Below are positions 33,322 through 44,341 of a stretch of DNA of 64,000 bases, piece after piece. The notes beneath the pieces are model-generated. The model saw only the letters and a list, made by a program, of their open reading frames with translations, made no database searches and was not told the DNA's origin. Both the position numbers and the translations under genes were made by a program. This DNA comes from Gari tellinella (lineage: Eukaryota > Mollusca > Bivalvia > Cardiida > Psammobiidae). Each line of letters begins with the position of its first letter. The stretch's first letter is position 1. The stretch lies in contig OV277861.1 in NCBI GenBank assembly GCA_922989275.2, positions 38,318,623 through 38,382,622 of the forward strand, given 5' to 3'.

Positions 33322-33571
33322 TACAGTGGAGAATCTGTTATTCTTTCCCGTTTAAACGCAAACGTACGCAAACGCAAAGCACTAAAACGTAGAAAAGAAC
33401 AACTTTTGGACAATTCTGATAATTCTTGTTTATCTTGGTGGCAAACAGTTTGGAGCCTGATCAGACGCCGGGTTACCCGGCGTCTGATCTGGCTCCAAAC
33501 TGTTTGCACTGCAAATAATAGTTTTAGCGTAAACGCGTTTATTGGGAAAGAATAACAGATTCTCCACTGTA
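33322..33571. mobile_element. A-family MITE, complete
   Basis: Perfect TA-flanked ends. Very similar to the copies at 25999, 52162 and 62795, which suggests recent spread. Confidence 0.88.
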
Positions 33572-33748
33572 ATAAAGATAACCTTCAATAAATAAAACTT
33601 CTGCTTGAAATATATAATTCGACCAAAAGTACAGGAAATCATGTCAAAGTCCGAATAATTTTAGCGACCCGAATGTCTAAGATGATTAATGAAGATTATA
33701 AAAACCACGTACGGAGTAATAATACCTTTCTCTTGTGATGATATATCA

Positions 33749-34000
33749 TACAGTAAAGAAGATTTTATGATTTCCCAATAAACGTGTTTGTACTAAATCA
33801 ATTATTAGAAATTATTAAAAATGTTGGAACCTGATCAGACACCGGATAACCCGGCGTCTGATCAGGCCCAAAACTGTTTGTCACTCAGCCTTAACAGAAT
33901 GGTCCAATTTTAAAGAACATGTAATTGCTTACAAGTTAGTGCATTGCAGCTGCATTTCGTTTGCGTTTAAATGGGGAAGAATAGCGTGTCCTCCATTGTA
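33749..34000. mobile_element. A-family MITE, diverged
   Basis: Ends CAGTAAAGAAGATT and TCCTCCATTG; core I apex GGATAACCC. Confidence 0.75.
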
Positions 34001-34018
34001 TCAAGATGTACCGAAAGT

Positions 34019-34235
34019 TAACCCCTTCACTGCCTTACCCCGAGCACAACAGTTTTTTGCAAACAGTTTGGATCCTGATCAGACGCCGCGTTACGCGGCG
34101 TCTGATCAGCATCCAATCTGTTTGACACTCGTTTCAATATTTCTTAAGTTAAAATACCGAAAAATTGTGTTTTAGAAATAGAAGCAGACGACAATTGTTC
34201 AAAATTGATGACGTCACGGCAGTGAAGCGGTTGAT
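34019..34235. mobile_element. G-family MITE
   Basis: TTAACCCCTTCACTGCC to CAGTGAAGCGG; perfect hairpin apex GCGTTACGC. Confidence 0.8.
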
Positions 34236-34359
34236 GGTATGACCGAGTATGAATCTAAACATTGTACGGTCAGTCACGAACATATTCGGCCAAAAGGAAT
34301 TCAATATATCTGAAACACTCCAGATTAGAGTAGTATATCAATCAAAGAATTGGACACAA

Positions 34360-34610
34360 TTAACACATTGAACCCTAGCGACGGGTATAATCGTCATTCA
34401 CAAACAGTGTACCTGTGAGGTTTACGCTTGTCCTATGTCCTATGCAAATAGTATAGACCCTGATCAGAGGGCTCCTTAAGGAGCCCTATGATCAGGGTCT
34501 ACACTATTTGTCATTTTTAAATATATTATTAAAATCATCACCAAATAGTCAAAAATGGACTAGAAGTATTTTTGAAATTGGAATTGTCCATTACAAGGTT
34601 CACTGCCTTA
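34360..34610. mobile_element. F-family MITE
   Basis: TTAACACATTGAACCC start and hairpin GATCAGAGGGCTCC with mirror (34451-34511). Confidence 0.75.
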
Positions 34611-34739
34611 GGCCAAACAAATAATAACCTGGTTTTCCTATTACAATTACAATTTACTTGCCAAACAATATTATGATCGGTGATTCGGACAATTTTCTGG
34701 GTTTTTTTACACATACAATTATACATGTACATTTAACTT

Positions 34740-35065
34740 GCTGATGAAATCATCATCATCATCTTCAGTAATCGCCTCACTTTATCTTGCTTTGGTTGAC
34801 TATTCTTAGTTTTTCTTTATTCTCCTTTTTGCACGGCTTTAATATGTTAAAGTATTATTATAAATTGTAACATTTTATTCATTTGTATCATACTGTGATG
34901 TTATAAATATCTGTGTTATACATGACATGTTATGTCATTTATATCATCTCTTATAATTCCTTTAAGGAATGGCTTTGCGCTATTTTTAAGATTCTATTGT
35001 ATATGTTCTTATATGTATTGAATGTGCATTGATGAGAAGTAAATAAAGATTCTATCTATCTCTGC
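34740..35065 (+). mobile_element. Probable LINE 3' tail
   Basis: A (CAT)n start, a long T-rich UTR-like stretch, and the end AATAAAGATTCTATCTATCT. Confidence 0.5.
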
Positions 35066-35225
35066 GAAGAGTATACTCGCGATTTGGTTAAAAACTGGTC
35101 ATGTGCAGCTACTGGAATATTTGTTATAATTATATGCATGTATGAAAATATATATTGACGTATTTTATTGTGCAGAGTCCTGGGTCATTTTATTACAACA
35201 ATTATTAATAAGCGGTGAAGGGGTT

Positions 35226-35344
35226 AAAACCTCACGGTAAATTGCAAATTAAGTGGCAAACAATTCTGATCCTGATCAGATGCAACAGGATCAAAACTGT
35301 TTGCAAATGCGCTCTATGACGTCATTGAGAGTGAAAGGGTTAAC
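35226..35344. mobile_element. G-family MITE, reduced
   Basis: TTAAAACCTCACGG to GAAAGGGTTAA. The hairpin is cut to GATCAGATGCAACAGGATC. Confidence 0.65.
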
Positions 35345-35631
35345 GGGCTTACATATCTAATCGTTGCATATGATTTACTGAAATCATTTCATTTTATACA
35401 AACGCGATAACAATAATTTTTCTCAAAACGTTCGAAACTCTTAGAAAGATAACACTATTATATACTCAAATATTGTCCGATTTTTCCGACTTGTCCGAGT
35501 TATTTTTAGAACAGAATAGTTCACAATGGTAAATAGATAACAGGGTAATATGATATATATCGGATCTATATCACTTTCTAACTTGAGATAAGCATGCTCC
35601 TAGTGCAGCACGAGACAGCTGCGCTAATTTT

Positions 35632-35847
35632 ACTGATATGTTATTCATTCTCAACAAACGTGTTTATGCTAAAACTATTATGTCCATTGCAAACAAGTTG
35701 GAGCCAGATCAGACGCCGGGTAACCCGGCGTCTGATCAGGCTCCAACCTGTTTGCCACCCTAAATTCAAAAGATAAAATTATTTTTCTACAGTTTTGTAC
35801 ATTGTGTTTGCGTTTTTTCGGGAAATAATAATGTCTTCTCTACTGTA
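35632..35847. mobile_element. A-family MITE, left end lost
   Basis: Core I (35690-35755) and a right end TTCTCTACTGTA are intact; the left terminal bases are gone. Confidence 0.72.
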
Positions 35848-36062
35848 CATTACGCACAATAAATACAGCTTTCCGTATCCCTGGCTCACTACATACGGAA
35901 ATCAACGATTATTCTCGATAAGTTTTGACCTGTCAGTTTATGAATATTCCGTCTTTTTCCTTAAGCTATTTTTATCTTCCGGAAACAACAAAACAGTGTA
36001 TAGTAAATAAGCCATTCAACGATGAGTCGAATTTGATTATATTATCTGATAAGGATAACTCC

Positions 36063-36130
36063 AGTCGGTAATAGCTCAGTGGTTATGTATCTGCGCTACC
36101 AAAGTATGGGTTATGGGTCCGATACCCGAT
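36063..36130 (+). tRNA. tRNA-like sequence, degenerate
   Basis: A box TAGCTCAGTGG and a B-like GGTCCGATACC. The cloverleaf does not close well. Confidence 0.4.
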
Positions 36131-36277
36131 AGAGTTTATTTTGTAATATTTCTTAATGTGTCTTTTTTTTTTTTTTTAACTTTTTGTGGTAGACACATAC
36201 AAACCATGTTATTCACTCAATTGTATAAAATAAAGTACAGTGAACTTCCTAAGGAAAGTTGGATAGACAAGTGCGTG

Positions 36278-36493
36278 TACAGTGGAAACAATGTTATTCT
36301 CTGCCATTTAAACGCAAACGAAACGCAAACGCATAACAGTAAATCATAGACAATTATTGCTATTCATGTTGATCCGAGTGGCAAACAGTTTGGAGCCGAT
36401 CAGACGCCGGGTTACCAAGCGTCTGATCTTGCTCCAAACTGTTTGCTATGGAAATAATAGTTTTAGCGTAAACGCGTTTAATGCTCCACTGTA
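36278..36493. mobile_element. A-family MITE with internal deletion
   Basis: Left end CAGTGGAAACAATG; core I with one arm changed (GGGTTACCAAGC). The right subterminal block is missing, so GCGTTTAATG joins CTCCACTG directly. Confidence 0.75.
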
Positions 36494-36659
36494 GCAACAT
36501 TACGTTATGCAAAGCACTCTCTGGCAAAAAAACACTCTTTGTTATTTCTGTATTTCGTTAAGCAGCAAGTTTTTCTTTACCCAAACGTTTACTGTTTTAT
36601 CTTAGTAAAATATATAATTATCGAAAAAAAATACATGTACCGGAAGCCGACGTTTACAA

Positions 36660-36735
36660 AACAGTGCCTAGAGTCGAACCAACGACCCTAGCACTACAAG
36701 TCAATGGCACTATACACCAATCTAAATTGCGACAG
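36660..36735 (-). tRNA. tRNA-like sequence, degenerate
   Basis: B box GGTTCGACTCT, a T arm and a TGT loop context are visible on the minus strand. The A box is poor. Confidence 0.4.
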
Positions 36736-36951
36736 TGGCGTTAGATCGACTGAGTATACTACCTGAAGTTTTCATTGATCTATAAATAAAGCATACGGAA
36801 ACTTCCGATGGTATCAACGAAAGTTTACGGAAAGTGATGACCGACAGGTCAAACCTTATGGATAATACGATGATCATATCAAAATTTTAGAATGTTCCAA
36901 TCTAAAAATAACCCTGACAGGTCAGAGGAAACACTAATACTATTGGGAAAT

Positions 36952-37010
36952 CGGCATGGCCAAATGGTCAACGTACTTGACATAACGGACCGTCTCTCTC
37001 CAGGAATCAT
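36952..37010 (+). other. Weak tRNA-derived SINE head
   Basis: GGCCAAATGGTCAACGTACT resembles an A-box region, then GTTCGGAAC. Very degenerate. Confidence 0.2.
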
Positions 37011-37130
37011 GTCATGTTCGGAACATTAGGTAATCCTCCATGGTGCTTTGATATAACGGTAAATGATGAACACAGACTAGACAAACGCATATGGCTATGG
37101 TTAATGACATTCTTTTTTTCTTGTAATGAT

Positions 37131-37200
37131 ACAGTGGAGAAGACGTTATTCTTTCCCATGAAACGTGGCAAATGACCAGTGAAACAAAATACAGTGCTCC
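37131..37200. mobile_element. A-family left-end fragment beside a B element
   Basis: CAGTGGAGAAGACGTTATTC starts the fragment. It is cut by the B element at 37190. A similar A-type left end resumes at 37570. Confidence 0.6.
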
Positions 37201-37568
37201 TTCCCTACAACGGCCCTCCCAACATCAACTCTCTCCTTACAACGACCCTTGCTGATGTTCCCCAAACAAGACATTTATGTCCAACATTTTTATAGCTGCA
37301 ATACCGTCTGCTTAAATTTGTCGTCTGCTGTTTTTCTCTCAAAGTAACATATAAGTGGACATTTTGAAAGAATAAAATTAAATATGATGGCGAATGTCAA
37401 ACAGCTTGACTCTAGATCAGAGGCCGCGTAACGCGGCGTCTGATCTGGATTCAAGCTATTTGCAAATGTAAGCCAAATATTAATTTTCCCTCTCTGTAAC
37501 GACTCCCTCCAAACAACTCACACATTCTGTGTCTCCCATTGAGTGTCGTTGTAGAGAGGGAGCACTGT
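37190..37568. mobile_element. B-family MITE
   Basis: Ends CAGTGCTCCTTCCCTACAAC and GTAGAGAGGGAGCACTG; core I at 37399-37462. Confidence 0.82.
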
Positions 37569-37569
37569 G

Positions 37570-37815
37570 GAGTAAACGATGTTCTATCCTACTAAACGTG
37601 TCAAAAATGACCATTGAAACGAAACAAATTCTATCTTATAACAAGAATGTACGTAAGAAATCTTGTGTCCATTGCAAACAGTTTTGAGCCAAATCAGACG
37701 CCGGGTACCCTATGTCTTATTGGGTTCCAACTCAAATTCAATTAAGTGTTCCCATTTTATTACAAAAGTTGCGTTTAGTTTTTGTTTATTCAGGAAAGAA
37801 TTTCACCTTCTCTAC
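37570..37815. mobile_element. A-family MITE, diverged
   Basis: A-type left block, a truncated core I (37674-37730, GCCGGGTACCC) and a right end CCTTCTCTACTACA that merges into the B element at 37816. Confidence 0.5.
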
Positions 37816-38090
37816 TACAGCGCCCCTCTCTACAACAAAACCCAAAGGGAAACAATAATTTTGAGTGCTGTTCGGTGGAAGTTGTTTTGTTTAGGAAAGG
37901 AATAAAGTGCTGAGCACGTCTTGTCTACAGTTTTCAAACAGCTTGAATTCAGATCAGACGTCGCGTAACACGTTGTATGATCTGGATTCAAGCTGTTTGT
38001 AACTCGTCATTATATTTCTTTTGTCACAATGTTACATTGTATCTTTGATAATTTAAAGCAGTCGATATTGCAGCAGAGAAAATGTTGTTT
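37816..38090. mobile_element. B-family MITE, right end lost
   Basis: Left end CAGCGCCCCTCTCTACAAC and core I (37935-38000) are present. The terminal inverted repeat on the right was not found. Confidence 0.6.
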
Positions 38091-38155
38091 TGGGAACAGA
38101 GGCAAACATTTTTGTCAGGCGGGAAACGTTGTTAGGGTATATCAATAAATGAATG

Positions 38156-38364
38156 TACAGTAAAACCTCTCTATTACGACCACTAAAAATAAGGCTAATT
38201 GGTTGTATAAAAGACAGGTGACAGCTTAAAGCAAGGTGACGGTAAAACAGAAAGCTCCTACAGGAGCTTTCTGTTTTACTGTCACCATGCTTTAAGCAGT
38301 CACCTGTTCTTAATCCCTAATAACCAACACACTTTATTGGTCGTAATAGAGAGGTTTTACTGTA
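38156..38364. mobile_element. C-family MITE, complete
   Basis: TA-flanked ends CAGTAAAACCTCTCTATTAC and mirror, with core II in between. The ends resemble those of Tigger/pogo-like non-autonomous elements, which also use TA. Confidence 0.85.
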
Positions 38365-38509
38365 CATGTAACACTTGCTTAATGACATTATGCAAGTTGC
38401 AGTTATTGTTTGAATACTAGCCGTACATCATTTTTCTGCTTAAAAGCATTATTTTGCGAAAAAGAATCGAAATTCCCAAGAGAACCATGTCAAAGTTTGT
38501 AAATGTATA

Positions 38510-38720
38510 CGTCTCCACTAATGGTGGAGAGCAAATATATTTAACTAAATAATTATGTTTATTCAAAAGTGTCGGGGTTTTATATACATGCAAACCTGAG
38601 TTACAAACACTTTGGAGTTTGATCAGACAACGGGTTACCCGCTGACTGATCTAGATTGAACTTGTTTGCAATGATTTAGCATGCACATTGGGAAATAATA
38701 ACGCTTTCCCCATTCTATCT
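38510..38720. mobile_element. A-family MITE, diverged
   Basis: Contains a degenerate core I (38601-38672, CGGGTTACCCG) and AATAATAACGCTTTCCCCA at its right end. Confidence 0.5.
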
Positions 38721-38731
38721 GTAAAATATAG

Positions 38732-38945
38732 TTAACCATTTCACTCTCAATGACGTTTTAAAGCGCGTTTTCAAACAGTTTGGGTCCTGATCAGACGCCG
38801 CGTAACGCGGCGTCTGATCTATACCCAAACTGTTTGACACTCTTATCGATGTATATTAAGTCATACAACCTGAAATATTACTTTGTAACGTGTATTGCAG
38901 ACAACAATACTGAAGCAGACGACAATTAAGTGGTGAAGGGGTAAA
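38732..38945. mobile_element. G-family MITE
   Basis: TTAACCATTTCACTC to GGTGAAGGGGTAA; hairpin apex GCGTAACGC. Confidence 0.78.
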
Positions 38946-39295
38946 ATATCCCGAATAATTTGACCATGAAAAGATTAAATCAAGGCTATATTTTCTTAAC
39001 TAAGGTTTTTAGCATAAATCGTTTATTTGGAAATAATAACGGCTTCTCAATTGTTTCCAATGTACAGAGTTAACATACAATGTATACAGTGTGGAAGGCT
39101 ATTAAAAAGTCAAACTAAGCGAACACTCAATGTACAAAAAATGTAGGAAAACGGAAAAAATCATGTTCGAACTGTTTATTCTGAATGACCATTAGTTTGA
39201 AGTCTGGACACTGGACACTATTGTTTCAGCACAACGGAATTTACTGAGGCAGAATAACGTCTTCTCCACAGTACTGTAAACTGTCAGTAGTGTAT

Positions 39296-39420
39296 AGACC
39301 GATGTTTTCATCTGGCAGGGCGGAGCTAACCTTTGGCAAAGATAATTTGCATTTGACTTTAGCGGTGAAAGGTACAGTTCCGTATTATATCGTTATTGTC
39401 CGATACTTTTGACATGGAGA
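39296..39420. mobile_element. P-family fragment
   Basis: ATCTGGCAGGGCGGAG and GTTCCGTATTATATCGTTAT match the nested P element, with the right end missing. Confidence 0.5.
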
Positions 39421-39463
39421 ATCACAATTTATGCATGCAGCATATTATCGTGAAATGGGTATA

Positions 39464-39950
39464 TACAGTGTTACCTCTCTACAACAACACTCAATTGGAG
39501 ACAAATATTACGGGTTTTGTTCGGAGGGAGTTGTTATAGGGAGAAAAATTAAGACTTGGCTTACATTTGCAAACAGCTTGAATCCTGATCAGACGCCGCG
39601 TAACGCGGCGTCTGATCAGGATTAAAGCTGTTTGTCACTCGCCATTGTATTCCCTCTGTCAAAATGTCCACTTACATGTACAAACCGATTTTATTGAACT
39701 GTCAGGGCGGAGTTTCGATGCGGACCATTGCATTTCAACTTTGGGGGCGACAGCACGCTCTTTTATTATCGGAATTTACCGTTCTCCATGTTGAAAGTAT
39801 CGGACAATAACGTTATGATACGGAACTATACATATTACCCGTAAAATAAAAAGTAAATAAGTTGGTTAGCTTCGCCCTGCCAGTTGCAAAATCCCGGCCT
39901 ATAACGTTGAGAAAAAAGGCAGACAACAACGGTAAATTCCTATAATAAAA
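39464..39950. mobile_element. B-family MITE interrupted by a P element
   Basis: Left end CAGTGTTACCTCTCTACAAC and core I (39570-39633). B sequence breaks after CTTACATGTA and resumes at ACGTTGAGAAAAAAGGCAGA near 39905, then is lost into another P fragment. Confidence 0.65.
39684..39902. mobile_element. P-family TIR element nested in B
   Basis: Inverted ends around CCGATTTTATTGAACTGTCA and TGCCAGTTGCAAAATCCCGG enclose a non-coding body. Fragments of the same family lie at 39296-39420 and, inverted, at 39944-40021. Confidence 0.6.
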
Positions 39951-40021
39951 GGACCGTAAAGTTGAAATACAATGGCCCCCATTGAAACTCCGCCCTGCCA
40001 GGTCAATAAAATCGGCCTATA
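39944..40021. mobile_element. P-family fragment, inverted
   Basis: ACTCCGCCCTGCCAGGTCAA then TAAAATCGGCCTATA is a P end in the opposite orientation. Confidence 0.5.
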
Positions 40022-40045
40022 TATAGCATTATATACATGCATATA

Positions 40046-40400
40046 AGAATACTAATTGACCGTATAAAAGACAGGTTGACAGCTTAAAGCTATGTGTAAG
40101 TAAATCAGAAAGATCTTTGCTTTAACTCATTCACCCCTAACATTTTGATGGACAATTCCAATTTCAAATAAAGTTTAGTCCAGTTTTGACTTTTCAGGGC
40201 TGATTCTAATAGTATATCTCAAAATGACAAACAGTATATACCCTGATCAGAGGGCTCCTTCAGGAACCCTCTGATCACGGTCTACACTGTTTGTATGGGA
40301 CAAATGTAATCCTCTCACTTACACTGTAAATTTGTAAATTACGAGTATACTCGTCGCTAGGGTTGAATTTGTTAAGCAGTCATCTGCTTTAGAGACCTGG
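40046..40400. mobile_element. C-family fragment hosting an F element
   Basis: CGTATAAAAGACAGGTTGAC to GATCTTTGC, then an F element between TTAA copies (40132-40375), then GCAGTCATCTGCTTTA. Confidence 0.62.
40132..40375. mobile_element. F-family MITE nested in C
   Basis: TTAACTCATTCACCCC to GAATTTGTTAA; hairpin GATCAGAGGGCTCC and GGAACCCTCTGATC. Confidence 0.78.
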
Positions 40401-40620
40401 GGCCCATTTTAATAAAATTTTGTACGACAAAAACGGTCGTAATTCAAAACTTTAAAATACCTTTAATTTCTGATTTCTTTATCTAATCCTGTCTTGTGAC
40501 ATCTCTTTGGAACAGTCTTTTCTAGACGGTTGCAAGGAGATGTCACAAGACAGAAATAGATGGACTTTTATAATCTGACTTACGATAACATTTGTCGTAC
40601 GATGTTTTATGACAAGGGTC
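40399..40620. mobile_element. I-family element, first of a tandem pair
   Basis: GGGCCCATTTTAATAAAA to GACAAGGGTC; central palindrome GACATCTCTTTGGAA and mirror, imperfect. Confidence 0.7.
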
Positions 40621-40862
40621 CGGACCCGTTTCATCAAGCTTCGTACGACAAAAACGGTCGTAAGTCAAAACCTAAAAATACATTTAATTTCTGAATTCTC
40701 TATCTAATCTTGTCTTGTGACATCTCTTTGGAATCGTTATTTCACGACCATTCCAAAGAGATGTCACAAGATAGGATTAGATAGAGAAATAAATAATAAT
40801 TGAGACTTTTATAATCTGACTTACGACAGCAGTTGTCCTACTAAGTTTTATGAAATGGGTCC
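40621..40862. mobile_element. I-family element, second of a tandem pair
   Basis: GGACCCGTTTCATCAAG to TATGAAATGGGTCC; inner arms GTGACATCTCTTTGGAATCG and CATTCCAAAGAGATGTCAC. Confidence 0.72.
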
Positions 40863-40986
40863 CTGCTTATTAATACAATTCAGTATTCGTAAAAGAGAGG
40901 TTTACTGTACACTTTCACAACCAATAAAACCGAAAGCGTGTTGATTTCATTTAATTTCTGATACTATTTATTTTATTTATTTCCAG

Positions 40987-41013
40987 TATAAAGAGCACAT
41001 GAATATGGACGAG
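40987..41013 (+). CDS. Possible 27-nt microexon
   Basis: A long pyrimidine tract ending TTATTTCCAG is followed by nine codons (YKEHMNMDE) and then GTAATC. The acceptor is strong and the donor moderate, in a stretch without MITE sequence. It could belong to the same plus-strand gene as the cysteine-rich exon at 44126, but the phases do not join directly. A block this short can arise by chance. Confidence 0.22.
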
Positions 41014-41298
41014 GTAATCTGTTTTGTTTAACATGTACTTGTTGGACATTAAAATGGAAATTCCGTGATAACGGTTTGTTATTTTATTTACCCTTATTTC
41101 AATACTTTAAATATATATAAAAATATTAAAAGTGTGTACAACCGTATTAAAAATACATGTATCGGCGACTGATTTTGATGCAAATTTTCCTTGACTTCAA
41201 CTTGCCTTTCAAACTTGACTGACATCGGGTTGTCTCCAAACTGAGCTCTGCTGCATTTTCCGGATAACTTATATTCCTCTCCGACAGATCAATGATGA

Positions 41299-41549
41299 TA
41301 CAGTGGAGAAAACGTTATTCTTTCCAGTTTAAACGCATACGAAACGCAAACGCAACACACTAAAATGGAGAAAATGTCAACATTTTGTTAATTCTAACTA
41401 TTCATTTTAATCTGAGTGGCAAACAGTTTGGAGCCTGATCTGACGCCGGGTTACCCGGCGTCTGATCTAGCTCCAAACTGTTTATACTAGAAATATTAGT
41501 TTAAGCGTAAGCGCGTTTATTGGGAAAGAATAACGTTTTCTCCACTGTA
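41299..41549. mobile_element. A-family MITE, complete
   Basis: TA-flanked ends CAGTGGAGAAAACG and mirror; core I apex GGGTTACCC. Confidence 0.88.
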
Positions 41550-41635
41550 ATTATGATAAATTCTGAGAGGGTTTTACGTCCACTCAAAGCCATATATTGA
41601 TGGGACCTTTCAATCACGTTCAGCCTGTTAAATAG

Positions 41636-41845
41636 TGTAAAACCTCTTTAAAACGACCACTAAATTATATTACTTATTAGGTGTTTAAGACAGGTGACTG
41701 CTTAAAGCAAGGTTGCAGTAAAATAGCAAGAACTGCTTAAAACAAAGACAGTTAACCGGAAAGCTTAAAGCTGTCACCTCAAATGCATACAGTACAATCA
41801 ATTGGGCCTTTTTTAGTGTTAGTAACAGTGAGGGTTGATCGTATA
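41636..41845. mobile_element. C-family MITE, diverged
   Basis: AAAACCTCTTTAAAACGACC start, core II remnants around 41690-41780, right end decayed (AACAGTGAGGGTT). Confidence 0.55.
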
Positions 41846-42264
41846 CGAGAAGTAAAACATTAAATTTTCTTTTTGGTAGGTTTCGCCATTCTCTCAAACA
41901 CCAGATTTAAGATTAAATGTAATTGTGAAAGTCAAACTTAAAAGTGTCTAAAAGCCTGACTAAACCATTTATAATATGAAATTATTGAATTTGCTTTTAT
42001 TTAATATTTTGCTCTCTAAAAGACTATATTAGATACAATCTGATTATCTTTGACCCCCCGTAGAGATATAGATATATCAGATAAGGGTAAATTTAGTAAT
42101 ATTTATATTAATCTATATACAATGTAACGAAAACTTTTTGACAAAATTATCGTTGTAAAAAAGTACGTAAGGAAACGCAATCACGACATATCAGATATTC
42201 ATTTAAAGTGTAAACATTTTTACGATATATAGATTTCGTAAGCAATTGTCTGGAATGCATTAGT

Positions 42265-42507
42265 TACAGTGGAGAAGACGTAAATCTTTCTCGTTTAAAG
42301 GCATACGAAAAGAAACCGTTTGCGATAAAATGACGAAAATGTCAATTTTTAGATATTTTTTATGATGTTTTTTTTATTTGAGTGGCAAACAGTTTGGAGC
42401 ACAATCCGACACCGAGTAACCCGGCGTCGGATCTGGCTCAAAAAAAGTTTGTTGTGGAAATACAATAAACGCGCTTATTGGGAAAGAATAACGTCTTCTC
42501 CACTGTA
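42265..42507. mobile_element. A-family MITE, diverged core
   Basis: TA-flanked ends CAGTGGAGAAGACG and mirror; the core arms read ATCCGACACC and GGCGTCGGAT, a partly compensated change. Confidence 0.82.
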
Positions 42508-42780
42508 TATACATGTATCCTTTTTTGCCTGGTATAAGATATTCGTAGAATGTCATTACGTGCGTTTGCAGACATGTAACTTAATAGTTCATCAAGTTCA
42601 AAACTTCCTGCAGAATTGGTTACAAATTCTGCCACAGCGAAAGTACAAAAAAAATGATAATCAGAAAGTTCATTTCGAAGCTTTCTGCTTTGCTTTCGAG
42701 TTGCTTTAAAACACCTAACTCTTTGAACTCAATGCTTCGTCTGCAATAAATGTGTGCTATTGTTATTGAATAAAATGTTC

Positions 42781-43032
42781 TTAACCCTTTACCTCATAGC
42801 CTGTTTCTAGTTTGAATTTCAGGTGACCACTTAAAGCAGGTTGAAAGTAAAGCAGAATATGCCTTAAGGCACATTCTGCTTTACTTTCAGCCTGCTTTAA
42901 GCTAAAATCTGCTAGGCCATATAAAATATTTGTAATGGTAATTGTTCATGAGGGTAAAAACTGGAACTATTTTCTGCAGCGGAGGAATAAATTAAATACG
43001 CTAAAAGTCGTTTCTATAGGGGAAAGGGTTAA
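42781..43032. mobile_element. E-family MITE, complete
   Basis: TTAACCCTTTACCTC to AAAGGGTTAA; core II 42832-42901. Confidence 0.83.
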
Positions 43033-43078
43033 AAATGCTTCCAAAATAGTGCCAGAGTGTCAAACAGTTTGGAACCTT

Positions 43079-43321
43079 GTGGCCCGTTTCATACCACTTC
43101 GTAAGACTAAAACGGTCGTAGGTCAAAACTTTAAAATGCATTTAATCACCGATGTCCCTATGTAATCATGTCGTATGACATCTCTGTAGAATCGTCTTTT
43201 CAAGACAATTCCAAAGAGGTGTCACTAAACAGGATTAGATGAAGACATTAATCATAATTCAAACTTGTATAATCTGACTTACGACAACAGTTGTCGTACG
43301 AAGTTTTATGAAACGGGCCCC
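43079..43321. mobile_element. I-family element
   Basis: GGCCCGTTTCATACCAC to TATGAAACGGGCCCC. Confidence 0.76.
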
Positions 43322-43380
43322 TGGTGAGATACCCGATTACCCAGCATCTCGTCAGGATTTAACCTGTTTGCAAAGGTAAT

Positions 43381-43732
43381 TACAGCGTTCCCTCTCTACA
43401 ACGACACCAAATGGGAGACAAAGATTGTGTGCGTTGTTCAGAGGGAGTCGTTACAGGGAGTGAAATTGGCTTACACTTGCAAACAGCTTGAATCCAGATC
43501 AGACGCCGCGTCACGCGGCGTCTGATCTGAATTCAAGCAGTTTGTCACCCGTCATTATATGTATTCCATCAAAATGTAATTTTGAGAAAAAACAGCGGAC
43601 GACAATTTGAAGCAGACGATATTGCAGCAGTAAAAGTGTTAAACATTTTGTCTTGTTTGGGGAACAGCCATAAGGGTCGTTGTAAGGAGGGAGTCGTTGT
43701 CGGGAGGGCCGTTGTAGGCAGGGAACACTGTA
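43381..43732. mobile_element. B-family MITE, complete
   Basis: TA-flanked ends CAGCGTTCCCTCTCTACAAC and GGCAGGGAACACTG; core I apex GCGTCACGC. Confidence 0.85.
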
Positions 43733-43788
43733 CAGTATCGCCTCTTGAGTGCAAATAGTTGATACATGTACGTTCAACGTTGAACCTT

Positions 43789-44009
43789 AACTCTTTGCAT
43801 GCTGGATAATCTTGTCGTCTGCAACAAAAGTCGTCTGCTGATGTTTTATAAATAGAATTTTCTAATTTTGTTTTCAAACAGGGTCAGAGTGTCGAACAGT
43901 TTGGATCCTGATGAGACGCCGCGTTACGCGGCGTCTCATCTTGATCCAAACTGTTTTCAAATGTAATCAATGTGGCAGATATATCCGCCGCTAGCATGCA
44001 AAGAGTTAA
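43789..44009. mobile_element. G-family MITE
   Basis: TTAACTCTTTGCATGC and its mirror GCATGCAAAGAGTTAA; hairpin GATGAGACGCCGCG and mirror. Confidence 0.85.
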
Positions 44010-44125
44010 TTGAAGCTAGTGAGCCGTATTTCATACAGGCTGGATTATGTCTGGAACGGTTCACCATTACAAATGATATCATTATTATCCGTACAATAAA
44101 ATAAACAATTTGTTTGTTTTAACAG

Positions 44126-44325
44126 TCCAATGCCCGATGAATGATTATTGTTGTTATTCGAAGGCTATCTGTTTCAGTCAAAATGAAAACCAGTATTATA
44201 ATGACAGAGATGATATCTTCCCAGGAAACTTGTCAACATTATCCGGAACAAAAACGGCCTTTGTTTGTTCTCTTGCAGGTATGCTGATTGATGAAGATGA
44301 GACGAACGCGTGTAGTAACAGTTAA
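44126..44325 (+). CDS. Cysteine-rich candidate terminal exon
   Basis: A T-rich acceptor ending TTTTAACAG precedes an open phase-1 frame of 65 residues and a TAA. The six cysteines follow the spacing C-x5-CC-x5-C-x31-C-x14-C, which suggests a secreted or extracellular disulphide-bonded domain. A GT donor context also exists at 44279 (TTGCAG before GTATGC), so an internal 153-nt exon of symmetrical phase 1-1 is an alternative. I do not recognise the fold. A TC microsatellite lies just downstream. No joining upstream exon was established. Confidence 0.42.
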
Positions 44326-44341
44326 TAACACAACTTGATAC

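Larger units (their letters stand above)
36494..37130. other. Unassigned stretch with tRNA-like pieces
   Basis: Only the tRNA-like sequences at 36660 and 36952 were recognised. Confidence 0.4.
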
